From: Straminergon stramineum
Lineage: Eukaryota > Streptophyta > Bryopsida > Hypnales > Calliergonaceae
NCBI GenBank assembly: GCA_963920665.1
Contig: OY987265.1
Location: 15,381,001 to 15,445,000, forward strand
Direction of reading: 5' to 3'
DNA: 64,000 bases
The translations under genes were made by a program, and so were the position numbers. Shown here piece by piece: positions 43,495 through 55,744 of the stretch. How positions within the stretch are numbered: the first letter of the stretch is position 1; each line of letters starts with the position of its first letter. The notes beneath the pieces were generated by a model that was not told where the DNA came from, did not search any database, and worked only from the letters and a program-made list of their open reading frames with translations.

Positions 43495-45162
43495 AAGGTA
43501 TTTTCTACTGATAAATTTGATTGAATGTTTAAGTAACCAAAAAATATATTTAAGCATTAGATGAAATTTGAGGGCTCCAAGAGCAAGAAATTTATCTTGA
43601 GTTCCCAAGCTATGGGAACTTGCCAATGCAACAGTATGACGTGGCACAGTCACTACCTCATCAGAAAATAATATATTTTTGAAAATTTTTAATTATTTTC
43701 AAAAAAATATTTTTGTAATTAAATTTTAGGTTTATCAATACTTTTTAGAAATTTTGGGGAAATGTTTTAAAAAATATTTCCAAAAATTTGAAAATTTAGC
43801 CTATTATGGGCTGGTTCCCAGTTTCTAGCAACACAAGGAACAATGCAAGGAACAACCGTGAAACGCAATCTTCAAAGCCTCAAATCTCCCCTAATGAGTT
43901 TCACAATTTCCTTCATTCAAGTGTGTAACTTTTACTTCAACATGTCCAAAATTTGTTGAAAAACAAATCTAATTTCTCAATTAGCTATGGCAATTTTTGA
44001 AGTTTATGAATACTTTTGAGAGCCTTTCTTGCTTCAATTGCTTATTTGAAATAGCCTATGGAAAAGCATATGAATAATGGCATTGCCTTTCCACAATTTC
44101 TCCAAATGCATAGTATTCTAAATCATTCTTGAGCACATTGGTATAAACGACGCATTTGGGCTCGATAGCTTGTTTGGATTTATAGTAGAGGATAGGTTGA
44201 ATTCCCACATGGGCTGGTGGTTGAACTTCCACAAAAGTCATCGTGTTGTGGTTACTAACATTGATAGTAGCAATTGAACAATTTGAGACATATAATGGAT
44301 ACAAGGTGGTCACAATGACGGATTAAGGTAGATCACCCTATAAGCACACAAATTTCCAATTTGGGTATGTTTTGCAATGTGTTTCTTCTTGATTATATTT
44401 CGTTGAGATACAAATAGTTCAATGGACTCAAATACAAGAGGAATCATATTAATCCGAAACGAATTGAAATTGATAAGAACTTTCAAACATGTTTGGTACA
44501 AAAATATAAAACCATGCGTAGGTGGCGAGGATGACCATCTTGAAAAGGTTCAAAATCAATAATCCTCTACCAAAATTCCATTTGATGAATGTTTTGATAG
44601 CACAAGTTCAAGATTCAAAAAGCACCTTTTTTAGTGTCTAAAGCTACAATTAGTTCCGATAAGCATTTGTTCACAACTAAATTCACCTAAACTAATAATT
44701 AATGAATCACATTTTTATCAATCCTAAACCATTCATAAATAGATATGAACCTAATATTATTCCTTGACAATAGCACCCAATTGCTTGCCAAGAAAGAATG
44801 AGTGACACACTTTGTGGAAATTGAAGACATCTATTCAACAAATAGGAGGATTCAATAGATGTCAAAATAGGGTAATTAACAATATTAGGCTAATCTACCT
44901 TGAATGTTAGCAAATTCTAAGATAATCGCTAGTGGTAGCTAAGATGATCTTCAAGGAAATTTCTCATGTGTCATTGGAGATGTGTTTTACTTTATTTTTG
45001 TTGTGGTTTCATTTATTTGAACTCTTGTAAGAAGGTCAAAGGTTGATAACTAAAATATTCTATTTATTTTCATTCTCCTTATACATTTAGTTTTCTTAGT
45101 TTCTTGAGGAGATTCGTTGGAGTGTCTAGGAAGGGGATACATGGATTTGAAAGATTCTATCA
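43495..45162. repeat. Kinase far-upstream module, unit 2 (second part)
   Basis: Duplicate of 16305-17616 with one extra MITE (43555-43896). It contains no conserved ORF. Confidence 0.7.
43555..43896. mobile_element. MITE present only in the unit 2 copy (342 bp)
   Basis: The left end CATTAGATGAAATTTGAGG and the inverted right end CATTAGGGGAGATTTGAGG agree at 16 of 19 positions. The unit 1 paralogue near 16355 reads TATATTTAAAAGTTTCACAA straight through. The target duplication is unclear (AG on each side at most). The interior is AT-rich and non-coding. Confidence 0.65.
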
Positions 45163-46086
45163 TTAACCCCTACGAGACCAAGGCCATTTTTTTGTCAAGA
45201 ACCACTCAAAAAGGCCATTTTTGTTGTTTTCATCCAAGAAAACATGAAAAATATATTTTTAGAATCTAACTATAGGATCTTGTCCTTTACTTGTTTGAGA
45301 CGAAGTGGTAAAATTTTCATGAAGTTTGACTATATAGATTGGAAGATATTAGTATTCAATGTAGGAAAAAAAAGTTTTTTCAAACACTCGCTTGCAAGTT
45401 TAGATGACTTTGAATGCCTTTTGTTGAATTTTTTTGTACTATAGACTTTGAATATGAATTTTCTTTTGTTTGCGAATTGAGTTGAAACCTTAGGAATTAA
45501 AAAAAAAAAAAGATCCTTCATTTTTATTCTTTAAAAATTTGTTAAGTAGAAGTAGGTCCAAGATAACAAGAAAAACTAAATAGTTAATAGGATTAGGATT
45601 GGAATGAAACACAATAATCCCAAAGGCAAGATTGTTGTAGCAAGAAAACTTAACCTTGTCAAACAATTTCTTTTAAAAAAATTGTGAAAATTGCATTCAC
45701 AAATGAATCCTACAAGTGATCTTTTCAAGAAAATGCTCATATTGCCTAAAACACTAGATTGAAAATTTAATTTTCACATCACTAATCGAAATGGAATGAA
45801 TCAAAGCTTCACATGGAAACAAAATATAATCTTGAAGATGAAATAAATTATTTTATTTCAAGTTTTTGAGGATTTATTTTTGTCAATGCTAAGTTGAAAT
45901 TTGGGCTAATTGGGGTATAACTTTTGTTTCCAAGCATTGATTGAAATACAAATTATATTACCAGGAGGCTAATATGTTTTTCTATCTTATGAAAAGGAAT
46001 AATAAGTTTCACTAAAAATTGAGGTCATAGGAACTTGCTGAAATCCATTTTGTCCCCCGAGGAGACAATGGTCCTTTAGAGGCTAA
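45163..46086 (+). mobile_element. TTAA element, family D (duplicate of 17617-18540)
   Basis: TTAA (45163-45166), then CCCCTACGAGACCAAGGCCA. The right end is GGTCCTTTAGAGG-CTAA. This copy keeps the CCCC start that has partly decayed in unit 1. Non-coding. Confidence 0.75.
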
Positions 46087-47150
46087 ATGCATAAATTGTA
46101 ATCCAAAGTTTATGAGTAGGAATTGTTTTTCCATTGGATGACAATACTAAAAAGCCCTGGTAAATCAGGACATAAAATGAAGAAGATGAGTGTTTGAACC
46201 TATCATTGGCAAACATTTCTACCACCAATTAAAATGGCAAATATCAACATATGTGATATTAAGAAGTTTTTTTTCAAGATATGTAAATATGTTGCTGATG
46301 AGAATTTCAAATGTAACAGTGAGAGAGATTATTATGTAACAAAATCACTCCCTTTTTGAACAATTTGTAGCTTTACCCCCTAAAGTACTTTGACTATGTC
46401 TTCACCCAAAATGTTCCAAAATTGTCATTTTTAGTACAAGTACCAAAGTTTAGAAATAAAATGCATTTTCAGACACATATAACCATAGGATCTTGTAGTA
46501 TGCTAGTTTGAGAAGATGTGAAAAAAAGTTAGAAATTTCCACCTTGTGGATGCAAGGTATTAGCATTTGAATGGACAAAAATCCTTTTTTTGGCCCTACA
46601 AAAAATAAGGCAATTGCACTTCAAAAAATGTCCATGTTGTTGGTGCTTCTTTGGATCATTCTTCAAGACAAGTTGGCTACATGCTTTAGAATTTTCAGAT
46701 TATTTGGAATTGTACAACATATAGGAAAAGAATAGTGAGTAGAAAGAAGTTGACAATGATTCAAAATACTAAATTGTTAAGAATTTAGTTATGGAATTGA
46801 AATATGCCAATTCCAATGGTGGCAATGTTGTAATAAACCATCTACATTCTACAATTTTTTTTTCCAAAATATTGTAAATTGAGTTGAAGAAATGACTTCA
46901 AAGTTCATTTTAGAGTATAGGTTTCACAATTGCTTGCAAACTAGAATTTCTTGTAACTTTCATCTCATTGATAAAAATGGAATGATTGAAAGCTTTCCAA
47001 ATATATATATTTATATATTAATCTAGAAAAACAATTCCAAACATTTGTTTATAAGAAAAAGGATTTCTTTTGAATTGCCTATTTGAAGAAAAAACTACAT
47101 ATCATGCAATAGCTTTTTAACCATGTAGTCAAAAATTATGAAACTTTTTC
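46041..47150. repeat. 1,110-bp tract identical to 18495-19604
   Basis: Reading both copies side by side I found no mismatch or indel over this stretch (constant offset 27546). The bases just outside differ at several percent on the left and around 10 percent on the right. It spans the end of family D, a spacer and most of a family A element. Confidence 0.75.
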
Positions 47151-47281
47151 ACCTTTAAAAGAAAAACCTTATCACTAATGTACGTAAAAATTTCAAAACA
47201 TAAAAAATAAAAATTCCATCATAGTGAATTGCCCCAAATCACTTTGTTGCCAAAAATGTAACCTTGTCCTTTAGGGGTTAA
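46373..47281 (+). mobile_element. TTAA element, family A (duplicate of 18827-19734)
   Basis: The left flank is the same mutated TTAC as in unit 1. The right end is TTGTCCTTTAGGGG-TTAA (47278-47281). Non-coding. Confidence 0.8.
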
Positions 47282-48013
47282 TTCAAAATGCTTGAACTAA
47301 AAATAGCGTACTTTGAAAATTGGTAACAAATAATAATATCTTTCTAGGAACATTGAATCCTATTCTTCTCATAAAAATTGAAATTTCTTTGGAATGGATA
47401 CTCATAGTGATGTTCACTAAAAATAAAAATAAACAATAGAAGGAGAGCATGACCTTTACATTGCCTCACAATTGTTTGAACACCTACATTCTGTTCAATT
47501 TTCTTATTTGAAATTTCATGATAAATGCATATGTATTGATTTATATTCTATCCTAACCAATCTCTTGACAACTCACTACATCCCATGCTAACATGCTTAC
47601 ACTCACGTAAAGAACATCCTTTCCTTAGCAATCATTTACCATCAAGATCCTCACTTAGATGATGGAGGAGCTCAAATGTGCCGAATTTTTCTGCTAATTT
47701 TGGGACCAAACAACCAAATCTAGAAAAACAAATGTGAAGATTGTTTGACGGAAAGCCAAAGAATACATTGATAATCAACAGAATCATAGAACAATTTGTC
47801 ACTTATAATTTACCATCAAGACATTTCTTTAATGGGTACTTGAAGGAATTACTTCAATGAAGCTTAGTAAGAGTGATAGTGAAAAGGTTGTTTTTATAAT
47901 AAAATTCATTATCCTTCATGAATCCTCAAAGGATATGGGACAACTTGAAGATGAGAGCTTGACCACTCATTGATAGTTAAAATCTAGAAATTGTAATCAA
48001 CATAGAACTTTAG
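47282..48013. repeat. Spacer module, unit 2
   Basis: Duplicate of 19735-20554, with a deletion of about 70 bp near 47675 relative to unit 1. No gene. Confidence 0.6.
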
Positions 48014-48336
48014 ACCTCATTTTGGCATAGCAGAATAATTGTTTTCAAAAACTTTTGAGCTTAGAAAAGTTAGAAAATCAAGTTCAATTTCATCTTTCAA
48101 AACATGTTTGATATTTTAAGCACATTATCAAAATTTATGAACAAAATTTAGAGAGAATGTTTGATAATATCAAAGAAATTGTTCCTTCCAATCCTTATTT
48201 GGATTTTGTCCATAAGTTTTGATTGAAAGCTTAAAAATCTCAAATGGTTGTTTTGGAGATTAAAGTTAACTTGATTTCCCAACTTTTTCTAGTTGATAGT
48301 TTTTCCAAAAATTATTCTACTATGCCTAAATGAGGT
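48014..48336. mobile_element. MITE-like inverted-repeat element (duplicate of 20555-20878)
   Basis: The same ACCTCATTT-type ends as the unit 1 copy. Non-coding. Confidence 0.6.
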
Positions 48337-48548
48337 TTGAAATTCTATTTTAAACATAATTCATGCTTTTCACTTAATTAGGAGCATTTGAGTTCCTTCT
48401 AATCTTGAATTTACATACCCCAATTAGGTTGCTTGACTTCCTACCATCTTAATTGTATAAAGATCTAGTCATCTCATGTTGTCCAATTCACATTTTCGAA
48501 GGGATGTGAGACTCCTTGAAATATCAAAATGTTGGTTCATTTTGTTAT

Positions 48549-49326
48549 TTTCACCATGTAGATTGCAAGATAGTAGCATTTCAAGTGACAAAACCCTTTT
48601 TTTTGGCTATGCAAATAACTGGGCAATTGTTCTTCACAAGCTCACATTTGTATGAAGAAATGTCCTAAATGGTGGTGCTTCTTTGGATTCATTCTTCAAG
48701 GTAAGTTGGCTACATGATTGAAAATTTTCAGATCATTTGGATTTGTAATTGAACTGTAAAAGAATATTAAGTAGATAGTAGTCGAGAATGATTCAAAATA
48801 TTAAATTGTTAAGAATAAGAATTTAACTAAAGAATTGAAAAATGGCATTCCCAATGGTTGTTATGTTGTAATAAACAATCTACATCCTATGATTTTGTTT
48901 ATTTCCAAAAATATTGCAAATTGAAGAAGATAAAGGACTTGAAAGTTTATTTTAGAATACGGAATACATAACTACCCATAAACAAAAAATCCTCATAAAT
49001 TTTTACTCATTCATCAAAAATGGAATGATTTAAAGCTTCCCAAGTACATATAACTCTAGAAAACCAATTTCATATTTTTGTTTCGGAAAAAAGTGATTTT
49101 TAAAAATTTGCCCAAACCGCCCATTTATGAAAAAAAAATAACAAATTAGGCCTTAAGTTTTGACTCATATTTCGAAATATCATGAAATTTAGTGTTGATG
49201 AAAGATATTCCTTGTCCCCATCTTCTCTTAAAGTTTGGGCCAAATATCTGCAAATCTCTAGTCACATGTACCTGCCCAAAACTGCTAAGTAGCAAAAAAA
49301 ATGCATGTTGGTCCTTTAGGAGTTAA
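48549..49326 (+). mobile_element. TTAA element, family A, 5' truncated (duplicate of 21090-21866)
   Basis: The right end is GGTCCTTTAGGAG-TTAA (49323-49326). The truncation point is the same as in unit 1, so it predates the duplication. Confidence 0.7.
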
Positions 49327-51335
49327 CTTACCTTGAGATTGTGGTTGAATCATTTGAGAATCCAAATTAAGCACTCTATTGGACAAAAAAATGTATGCAA
49401 AGTGGGAGTCTGACTCCGTCGAGTGGAACATGTATGTCTAAATGGTAAAGACCACAACTTGTTGGTATTCAAAATCTATTGATTAGAGGCAACAGTGCTC
49501 TATGCAAGCAATTGCCACTAGTAACACCTAAAACTCTTTCATGTGTAGAGCCCCGAAACTACTTCAAAATACTCATCCCCAAAGTAAGGGCAAAATCATC
49601 AACAATATTTATTTATTTTTGAAATCCAACCAGAGGATCTTATGATTAACATGTTCAAGTATATTGTTCCAAAAATTTTAGAGCAAATATCCCCACCAAC
49701 TATAAGTTCAATTGGACTAAACTTTCAAATGTAGGCTTTTCTAGCCCTTCCAAAAAGTGAATAGTTTTGTCTTTCAACATCTTTAGAAAATAACACATAA
49801 TACAATGTCCTATAATCCGTGCATTTTAGTCAATATGTTGGAAAATGGATTGAAAAAACATATAAAAAAATGTAATTGAAAATTCTTTCATATTCATTTC
49901 TTCTCAAAAAATAAAAAGTGAAAGGTTTTACTAAATGTAAGAGAAAAAAAATATACTAATAACTTTTGGTAGAATTTCAGAATTGTTAATCCAAATGGTG
50001 AGAATGATCTAGAAATCAATTGATATTCTTTATTTCTTATTTTTACTTGAAAATTTGAATATGGAGAAATGAAGAGAATGTTACAGATTTTTTCTACCTT
50101 CATCACACTGCAAAATAAAGCTTTTTAATACTTTTGCCTCATCATTCAAAATAGAATGGTTCAATGTTTTTTGAGTAGTTGTCAATAATTAAGATTTTCT
50201 TAGAATACATTTTTTGTTGGTGGTTTTGACATTGAAATTGGAAAAACTTGTCTAACTTTTGCAATATTTCTTAGAATAAAATGGAACAAAGCTTCACACA
50301 TAGATTATGATGACTAGCATTTAGACTAAACTATTTATGCAAATTTAGTGTAGAAAGTAACCTTTTCAAGCTTCTTTGTTAAGAAATACTAGGATTGCTT
50401 TAGGCAAGTAGAACAACCATTATCAATTCTCTTTTTGTTGGTTTTGGAGTAGCCCAAAGACTCTTTTGGGCTATGATGGATAGCATACTTCAAATGTTCA
50501 TAACAAATTCACACTTTGTCAAAAAAACAGTGTAATTTTCATAGCCCTTGATGTTTCTCACACTTATCTTTATATGGAAGAAAATTTAGAAACTATAACA
50601 ATAGTACAAGAATAAACTCCTAATTCCAACCACAATGGACTATTTTACCTTAGTTAGATTGATTTTGTTAAAAGTTACAATTGTTTGTAATCTGAATTTT
50701 CTATATTACAATTTATTATTTTTGAACTAGGGTGGCCTTTAGGGATAGGTATGTGTTTATTCTTCACTTTGGCTTCAAATGCATTGCATGTAAGAGAAGC
50801 ATAAGAATAATAAACTTCACACTAAAGACTTTTGTCTTGTATAGGACAAACTCAAAGAGCCAATAAAATATTAATCACGATAATTAAACATGCCAATACT
50901 CCATAGTCATCTTTGGCTTCTATTGTTTATGGACCAAAGATGAGGCTTTCAAGTGAAAAATTGGCCATCCTAGTCATATAGTTATAGTATTTTTCTTAAT
51001 GCTTTGAAATGGATCCACAATATTCCAAAGAGGTTTAGAACTTTATAATAAAACCAAATGCCATAATGTGACAACTAACTACTTCAAATTGCACCCTTAG
51101 CTACCCTTAAACTACAATCACTAGAAGAAACCAGTGTTGTTTCATCTATTGAATAAAGTTATCTAATTGACAACTTGACAATGGCTGTATTACTAATTCA
51201 AAACCTCTGAGCTACTAGAGTCTATGTCTAAATACTAAATATAAGTTGAAACTTGCTTTCAAGAAGATTATTATACCTTCATTATACCACAAAAGCATGG
51301 ACACTGTTTATATTCCTTGTAGTGGCAATCCTAAA
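49327..51335. repeat. Kinase-less remnant of the kinase 3' flank, unit 2
   Basis: Duplicate of 21867-23870. It includes the family F-like block from about 49516 and the flank phrase TATTGTTTATGGACCAAAGA near 50922. No coding sequence. Confidence 0.7.
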
Positions 51336-51471
51336 AGTACAACCAAATCTAGACATAAATTGAAGAAGTTGAATGTTTGAACCTATCAATCATTGGCCAC
51401 TTCTACCACCGATTAAAATGGCAAACATCAATATATGTGATAAATTGTTTTTGTCAAGACACATAGATATG

Positions 51472-52342
51472 TTAACCTCTAAAGTCCTATGACTATATTT
51501 TCACCGAAAGTGCTCCAAAACTAACGTTTTTAGTACAAGTACCACATTTTTGAATTTTTTTGACACACATAACTATAGGATCTTGTATTATGTTGATTTG
51601 AGAACATGTCACTAAAATCATATTTTTGGCCTTGCAAAAAATAGTGCAGTTGCACTTCACAAGCTCACTTTTCTATAAAAAAATGTCCAAAGTGGTGGTG
51701 CTTGTTTGAGTTCTTTTTCCTACACAAGTTGGCCACATGCTTGAAAAATTTCAGATCATTTGGAATTATACAACCTATAGGAAAAACATAGTAATTAGAC
51801 AATAAAAGAGAATGATTCAAAATACTAAATTGTGAAGAATTTAATTATAGAATTGAAAAATGCTAACCCCAATGGTTGCAATGTTATAATAAACAATCTA
51901 CATCCTATGATTTTATTTGTTTCCAAAAATATTGAAAATGGAGGAAGATAAAGGACTTTAAAGTTTATTTTAAAGTAGAAAATCCATCACGACCACAAAA
52001 CAAGAAATCCTCATAACTTTTGACTCATTGATCAAAATGGAATGATTTAAAACTTTCCACTTGTATATAACTCTAGAAAACCAATTTCAAATTTTTGTTT
52101 CTACAAAAAGTGATTTTATTTTAATCTGCCCGGACTTCCCATTTACAAAAGAAAATAACATATTAGGCCATAACTTTTGACTCATATTTCCAAATGTTAT
52201 AAAATTTAGTACATATAAAAGATATTCCTTGTCCCCACCTTCTATTAAAATTTGGGCTAAAGATATGGTAATCTCCAATCACATGTACATACCCAAAAGT
52301 GCCATGTAGCCAAAATACACATGATGGTTCTTTAGGGGTTAA
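51472..52342 (+). mobile_element. TTAA element, family A, with a small internal deletion (duplicate of 24010-24939)
   Basis: TTAA lies at 51472-51475 and 52339-52342. About 60 bp near 51610 is missing relative to unit 1 (the TTTCAGAAATTTCC stretch). The ends are CTCTAAAGTCCTATGACTA and TTCTTTAGGGG. Confidence 0.8.
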
Positions 52343-53646
52343 TAAGAATTTCTGATATATCAGTATGAGAGATATAAGTGTACCAAAACTGCCCATTTTT
52401 GGAAAATCTGTAGCTTAAATTCAAAATGCTTGAACTAAAAATAGAGGGCTTTGAAAATTTGTAATAAATAGTAATATCTTTCGTGAAATATTGAATCATA
52501 TTCATTTGATAAAAATTGTAATTTCTGCATATACCCACAGTGATGCTCGCTCAAAATAGAAAACCAGCAATAGCAGGGGAGCATGACCTTAAAACTGCCT
52601 CACAATCATTCAAACACCTACAATCCACTTGATTTTCTATTTTGAAATTTCATGACAAATGCACAAATAGCGATATAAATTCAATCCCAACCGGTCTCTC
52701 TAGATCCTGTGTTGACATGCTTTCACTGACATAAAGAATATCCTCTCCTTAGCAATCATTTACCATCAGGATCCTGAGTTCCTGACTTAGACAATGTAAG
52801 GTAGAAGGCTCAAGAATGGCACATCTAAGGAGAAAAATAGATGTGTAGAAGAAACTGGTTGTCCAATGATTTCCAATTTTTTTTTGGTAGACAGAGAAAT
52901 TGAAAAAGAAACAAACTGCAATTTAAATTGTAATTTTCTGAATTAGAATGAATTAGATATGAATAGCCAAAGTGAAAAGTCTGATGGTTGCTAATAATGA
53001 TCATAGACTTAAGTAGTAATGAATTATCATGTGCCTTTGAAAAGGGCAAATCGGTCCAGAAAATAGATGAAGTGGGTGCTCACTATGTTCAGGAAAGTTC
53101 CATAATGAGGGAATAGAGTGTCCTAAATCCAGCAAGAGAAATATGTATCTTAGAGGTTTTTTTCTGGGACCATGGAGCCAAAGTCTAGTGTTGTGGCATA
53201 GTCATAGTGGTTTAAATTTGGAAGGACCATCCTCCATTCTTTGCATGCTGTATTGCTATAGTGCAAAAGAAAAACATTGATGTACCCTAAACTTTATATT
53301 TATCATTTCTTTCTTATTGTCATCTTGAATTCTGTGTTCACAATTAAATGATGCATTCATGATTAATGAATCACATGTATTGGTAGTACAAAAGCACTGT
53401 TCACTGCCCTAAAATCACACACTTGTAGTAACATTTTCCTACCTCAAAAAATGGTGTCCATTTCAACAACCACATGCTCTGTATATGAGCCACTCCTATA
53501 GTTGCTTAAAAAATGCCCCGTCCAATTAAGGACCTTCTCCTATAGGAGCTCAAAAACAGTCACAAGGAAACAGAATCAAATTGAAAAATATAAACAAAAG
53601 AATAAATAAATTACTCATGAAGTGGAGTATTACAAAAGAATCCGTT
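52343..53646. repeat. Spacer module, unit 2, with the empty S2 site
   Basis: Duplicate of 24940-26474. A single TTAA at 53009-53012 marks the unoccupied S2 site. No gene. Confidence 0.75.
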
Positions 53647-53844
53647 TCAATGGCCACCAAGCAAAGGCTCACTTGGAGGAGCCGACTTCGAGTAGGCAAA
53701 ACCAAAGCCGAGTACCCAGGGACCCAACCAGAAGAACAACAGGGTGATCAACATGGGCCAACTGAGAGGCACCACAAATGATGCGACAAAGAGCAAGACG
53801 CCCGAGATTTCAAAGATCAAACCTGTTTCAGAGCCCAACATCAT
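53647..53844 (-). CDS. Small two-pass membrane protein (65 aa), copy 3a
   Basis: MMLGSETGLIFEISG begins the ORF and EPLLGGH ends it, as in 26475-26666. The two hydrophobic segments are unchanged in pattern (about residues 14-29 and 31-50). The tail has two extra residues (SAPPSE against PASE), an in-frame difference. The 27-kb duplicate thus kept an open frame while the nearby partner copy at 55217-55440 did not. Function and family are unknown; a membrane location follows from hydrophobicity only. Confidence 0.6.
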   Translation of the reverse strand: MMLGSETGLIFEISGVLLFVASFVVPLSWPMLITLLFFWLGPWVLGFGFAYSKSAPPSEPLLGGH

Positions 53845-53938
53845 AAACTTATATAGTTAAACAAGTGGCCTAGAAATAAATAAATAAAGTTGACATGTTG
53901 ATATATCCATAGAATCAGAGCAGGAACTTCAGGCTTGT

Positions 53939-54121
53939 TCATAAATATTTGTAGAAGCAAAAGCCCAGTGAAGGGTTTAATTGCATCCAATGTTTCAGCA
54001 ATTTCACATCTTCATTGACAAACCTGCTCGCAGATGCACAACAATATCCCTCAAAGCATTGGTTGTCCGTGGGCTGATATTTAATGCCAATCACGTTGTT
54101 GGGTTCCAAACCCTGGTCCAA
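53939..54121 (-). CDS. Conserved short ORF upstream of membrane-protein copy 3a (uncertain)
   Basis: Sixty codons, starting MDQGLEPNNVIGIKYQPTDN and ending CFYKYL. In frame with 26769-26951 over its full length. Its status is the same as for that copy: possible upstream ORF or leader. Confidence 0.3.
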   Translation of the reverse strand: MDQGLEPNNVIGIKYQPTDNQCFEGYCCASASRFVNEDVKLLKHWMQLNPSLGFCFYKYL

Positions 54122-54479
54122 TCATCCAGCCAAATGAATCTGTTTCCTTAATGCTATCATTGATTAACATTAGCAAAAGGGAAGAGGACACAAAAACTGT
54201 TAGGTCTTCAATACTGATCCTGTTACCAACAGCAACTCATCCATTCCAACACTTGCTTGTACTTATCAGCAAGTGGAAATGCCCATGTGGGTAGAGCTTG
54301 GAATGGAGATAGGGTTGTCCATCGTCAACTCTGTCATTGGGGAAATAGCAATTGCATTTTCATGCGGATCAGTGGGTGGAGATAGATACAATAAGAAACC
54401 CACACATATTAGATTCTCTCAAGATTGACTAGTCTCCACCAATACAGTTGTCCACCAACATGGGTGAAACTTCAACTCT
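54122..54479. repeat. Membrane-protein module spacer, unit 3
   Basis: Carries the empty family A site TTAA at 54148-54151. Homologous to 26952-27350. No gene. Confidence 0.6.
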
Positions 54480-55216
54480 GGTAGTCTGCTCTTAAGCGCC
54501 CGTTTAAGGGTTGGTTGGCCCTTGTGATGGTTCATCGATGCAAAAAATTATTTTTCCTTATTATTTAGTTGAAGAAAAAATGATGTGGACTCTAACCAAA
54601 GTGATTTTGTATTTTTTGGAGTATTTTTGAATTATTTATGAATTTCTAAAGAATTTTGTCATAGGTACCTATTTCTTGATCGTAGGCCTTACAAAACCCA
54701 CACATGCGTAGTCACCAAAAACAAGCACTGCAACATGTAGAAAGTAAAAGACAAGGTTCAAAAATGCGACCTTTACTAAACTAAACTCCTAAAGGGCCAA
54801 GGTTTATTTTTTGACAAAAACCACTTGAAATTGCCATTTCTGCTACGTTCATTCATTCAAGAAAAAAATTAAATTAAAACATCTAACTATAGGATCTTGT
54901 ATTATACTTGTATGAGATCATGTGATAAATTTTTTTTATCAAGTTTGACCTTAGAGATTGAAAAATATTAGCATTCAAAGTTGAGGGGGAAAAGTTTTTT
55001 TGAATACAAGTAAAAATCTCAGAAATGGAACCACCTTGGTTCTTATTCGATCCACTAGGAAAATATAAAGGACCATTTGACAAATGTTAAATGGCTCTGA
55101 CATCATTGACAAAACATTCAATGCTTTACACATCCATTTTTCAACCTGTTCATGTCCATTTCAGACCCTGACTAGGGACAGTCTCAAGAACACGGGCGAA
55201 ATTTGAGCAGACTACC
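54480..55216. mobile_element. PIF/Harbinger-like non-autonomous element (737 bp)
   Basis: The ends are a perfect 12-bp inverted repeat, GGTAGTCTGCTC, followed at a similar distance on both sides by CGCCCGT. Paralogues (for example 27340-27362) read TTCAACTCCTCCTTTCCC without the block, so it is an insertion into the module. The duplication at this site is not clear. The related element at 35714-36468 has TTA on both sides. The middle contains family D-like TTAA material (CTCCTAAAGGGCCAAGG). No transposase. Confidence 0.65.
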
Positions 55217-55440
55217 ATCCTCCTTTCCCACTTGACAAACAGTTGAGCTTGTTTCGTCTTATTGCTTGAGCTTGCCCACTGGGCTCACACTGAAGCTGGC
55301 CCTTAGAGTAGGCCAAACCAAAGCTGATGACCCAACAGAAGAACAGCAATGAAGGTGATCAACATGCCTTGGGCCAACTGAGAGCACCACAACTGATGCA
55401 ATGAAGAGATTTCGAAATCTGTTTCAGAGCCCAACAACAT
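55217..55440 (-). pseudogene. Decayed second copy of the membrane-protein gene (3b)
   Basis: GTTGTTGGGCTCTGAAAC on the minus strand near 55435 is the start region of the membrane-protein gene. The following frame is broken by small deletions. It occupies the same place as 27304-27610 and part of 5161-6100. Confidence 0.55.
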
Positions 55441-55744
55441 AACTTAGATAGTCAAACAAGTGGCTTCGGAATTAAAAAATGAAAAAGTTGACATGTTGAC
55501 ATTGGTAGAATCAGAGAAGGAACTTCAGGCTCATTGATGAATATAGAAGCATGAACCAAATGAGTTTTAAAAAAACTATTGCCTACAATGTTTCAGCAAT
55601 TCCACATCCTCATGGACAAACCTGCTTGCAGATGCACAGTTATATGGGAAGAAGCCTTGGTTGTCCAGGGGCTGATAATTAATGCCAATCAAGTTGTTGG
55701 GTTCTAAATGCTGGTGCAATTAATCATCTCACCAATATGCTTCC
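55441..55744. repeat. Pre-kinase spacer, unit 3 (start)
   Basis: Homologous to 6101-6391 and 29265-29439. It has a degraded form of the conserved short ORF (CASASRFVHEDVELLKH on the minus strand). Confidence 0.6.
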
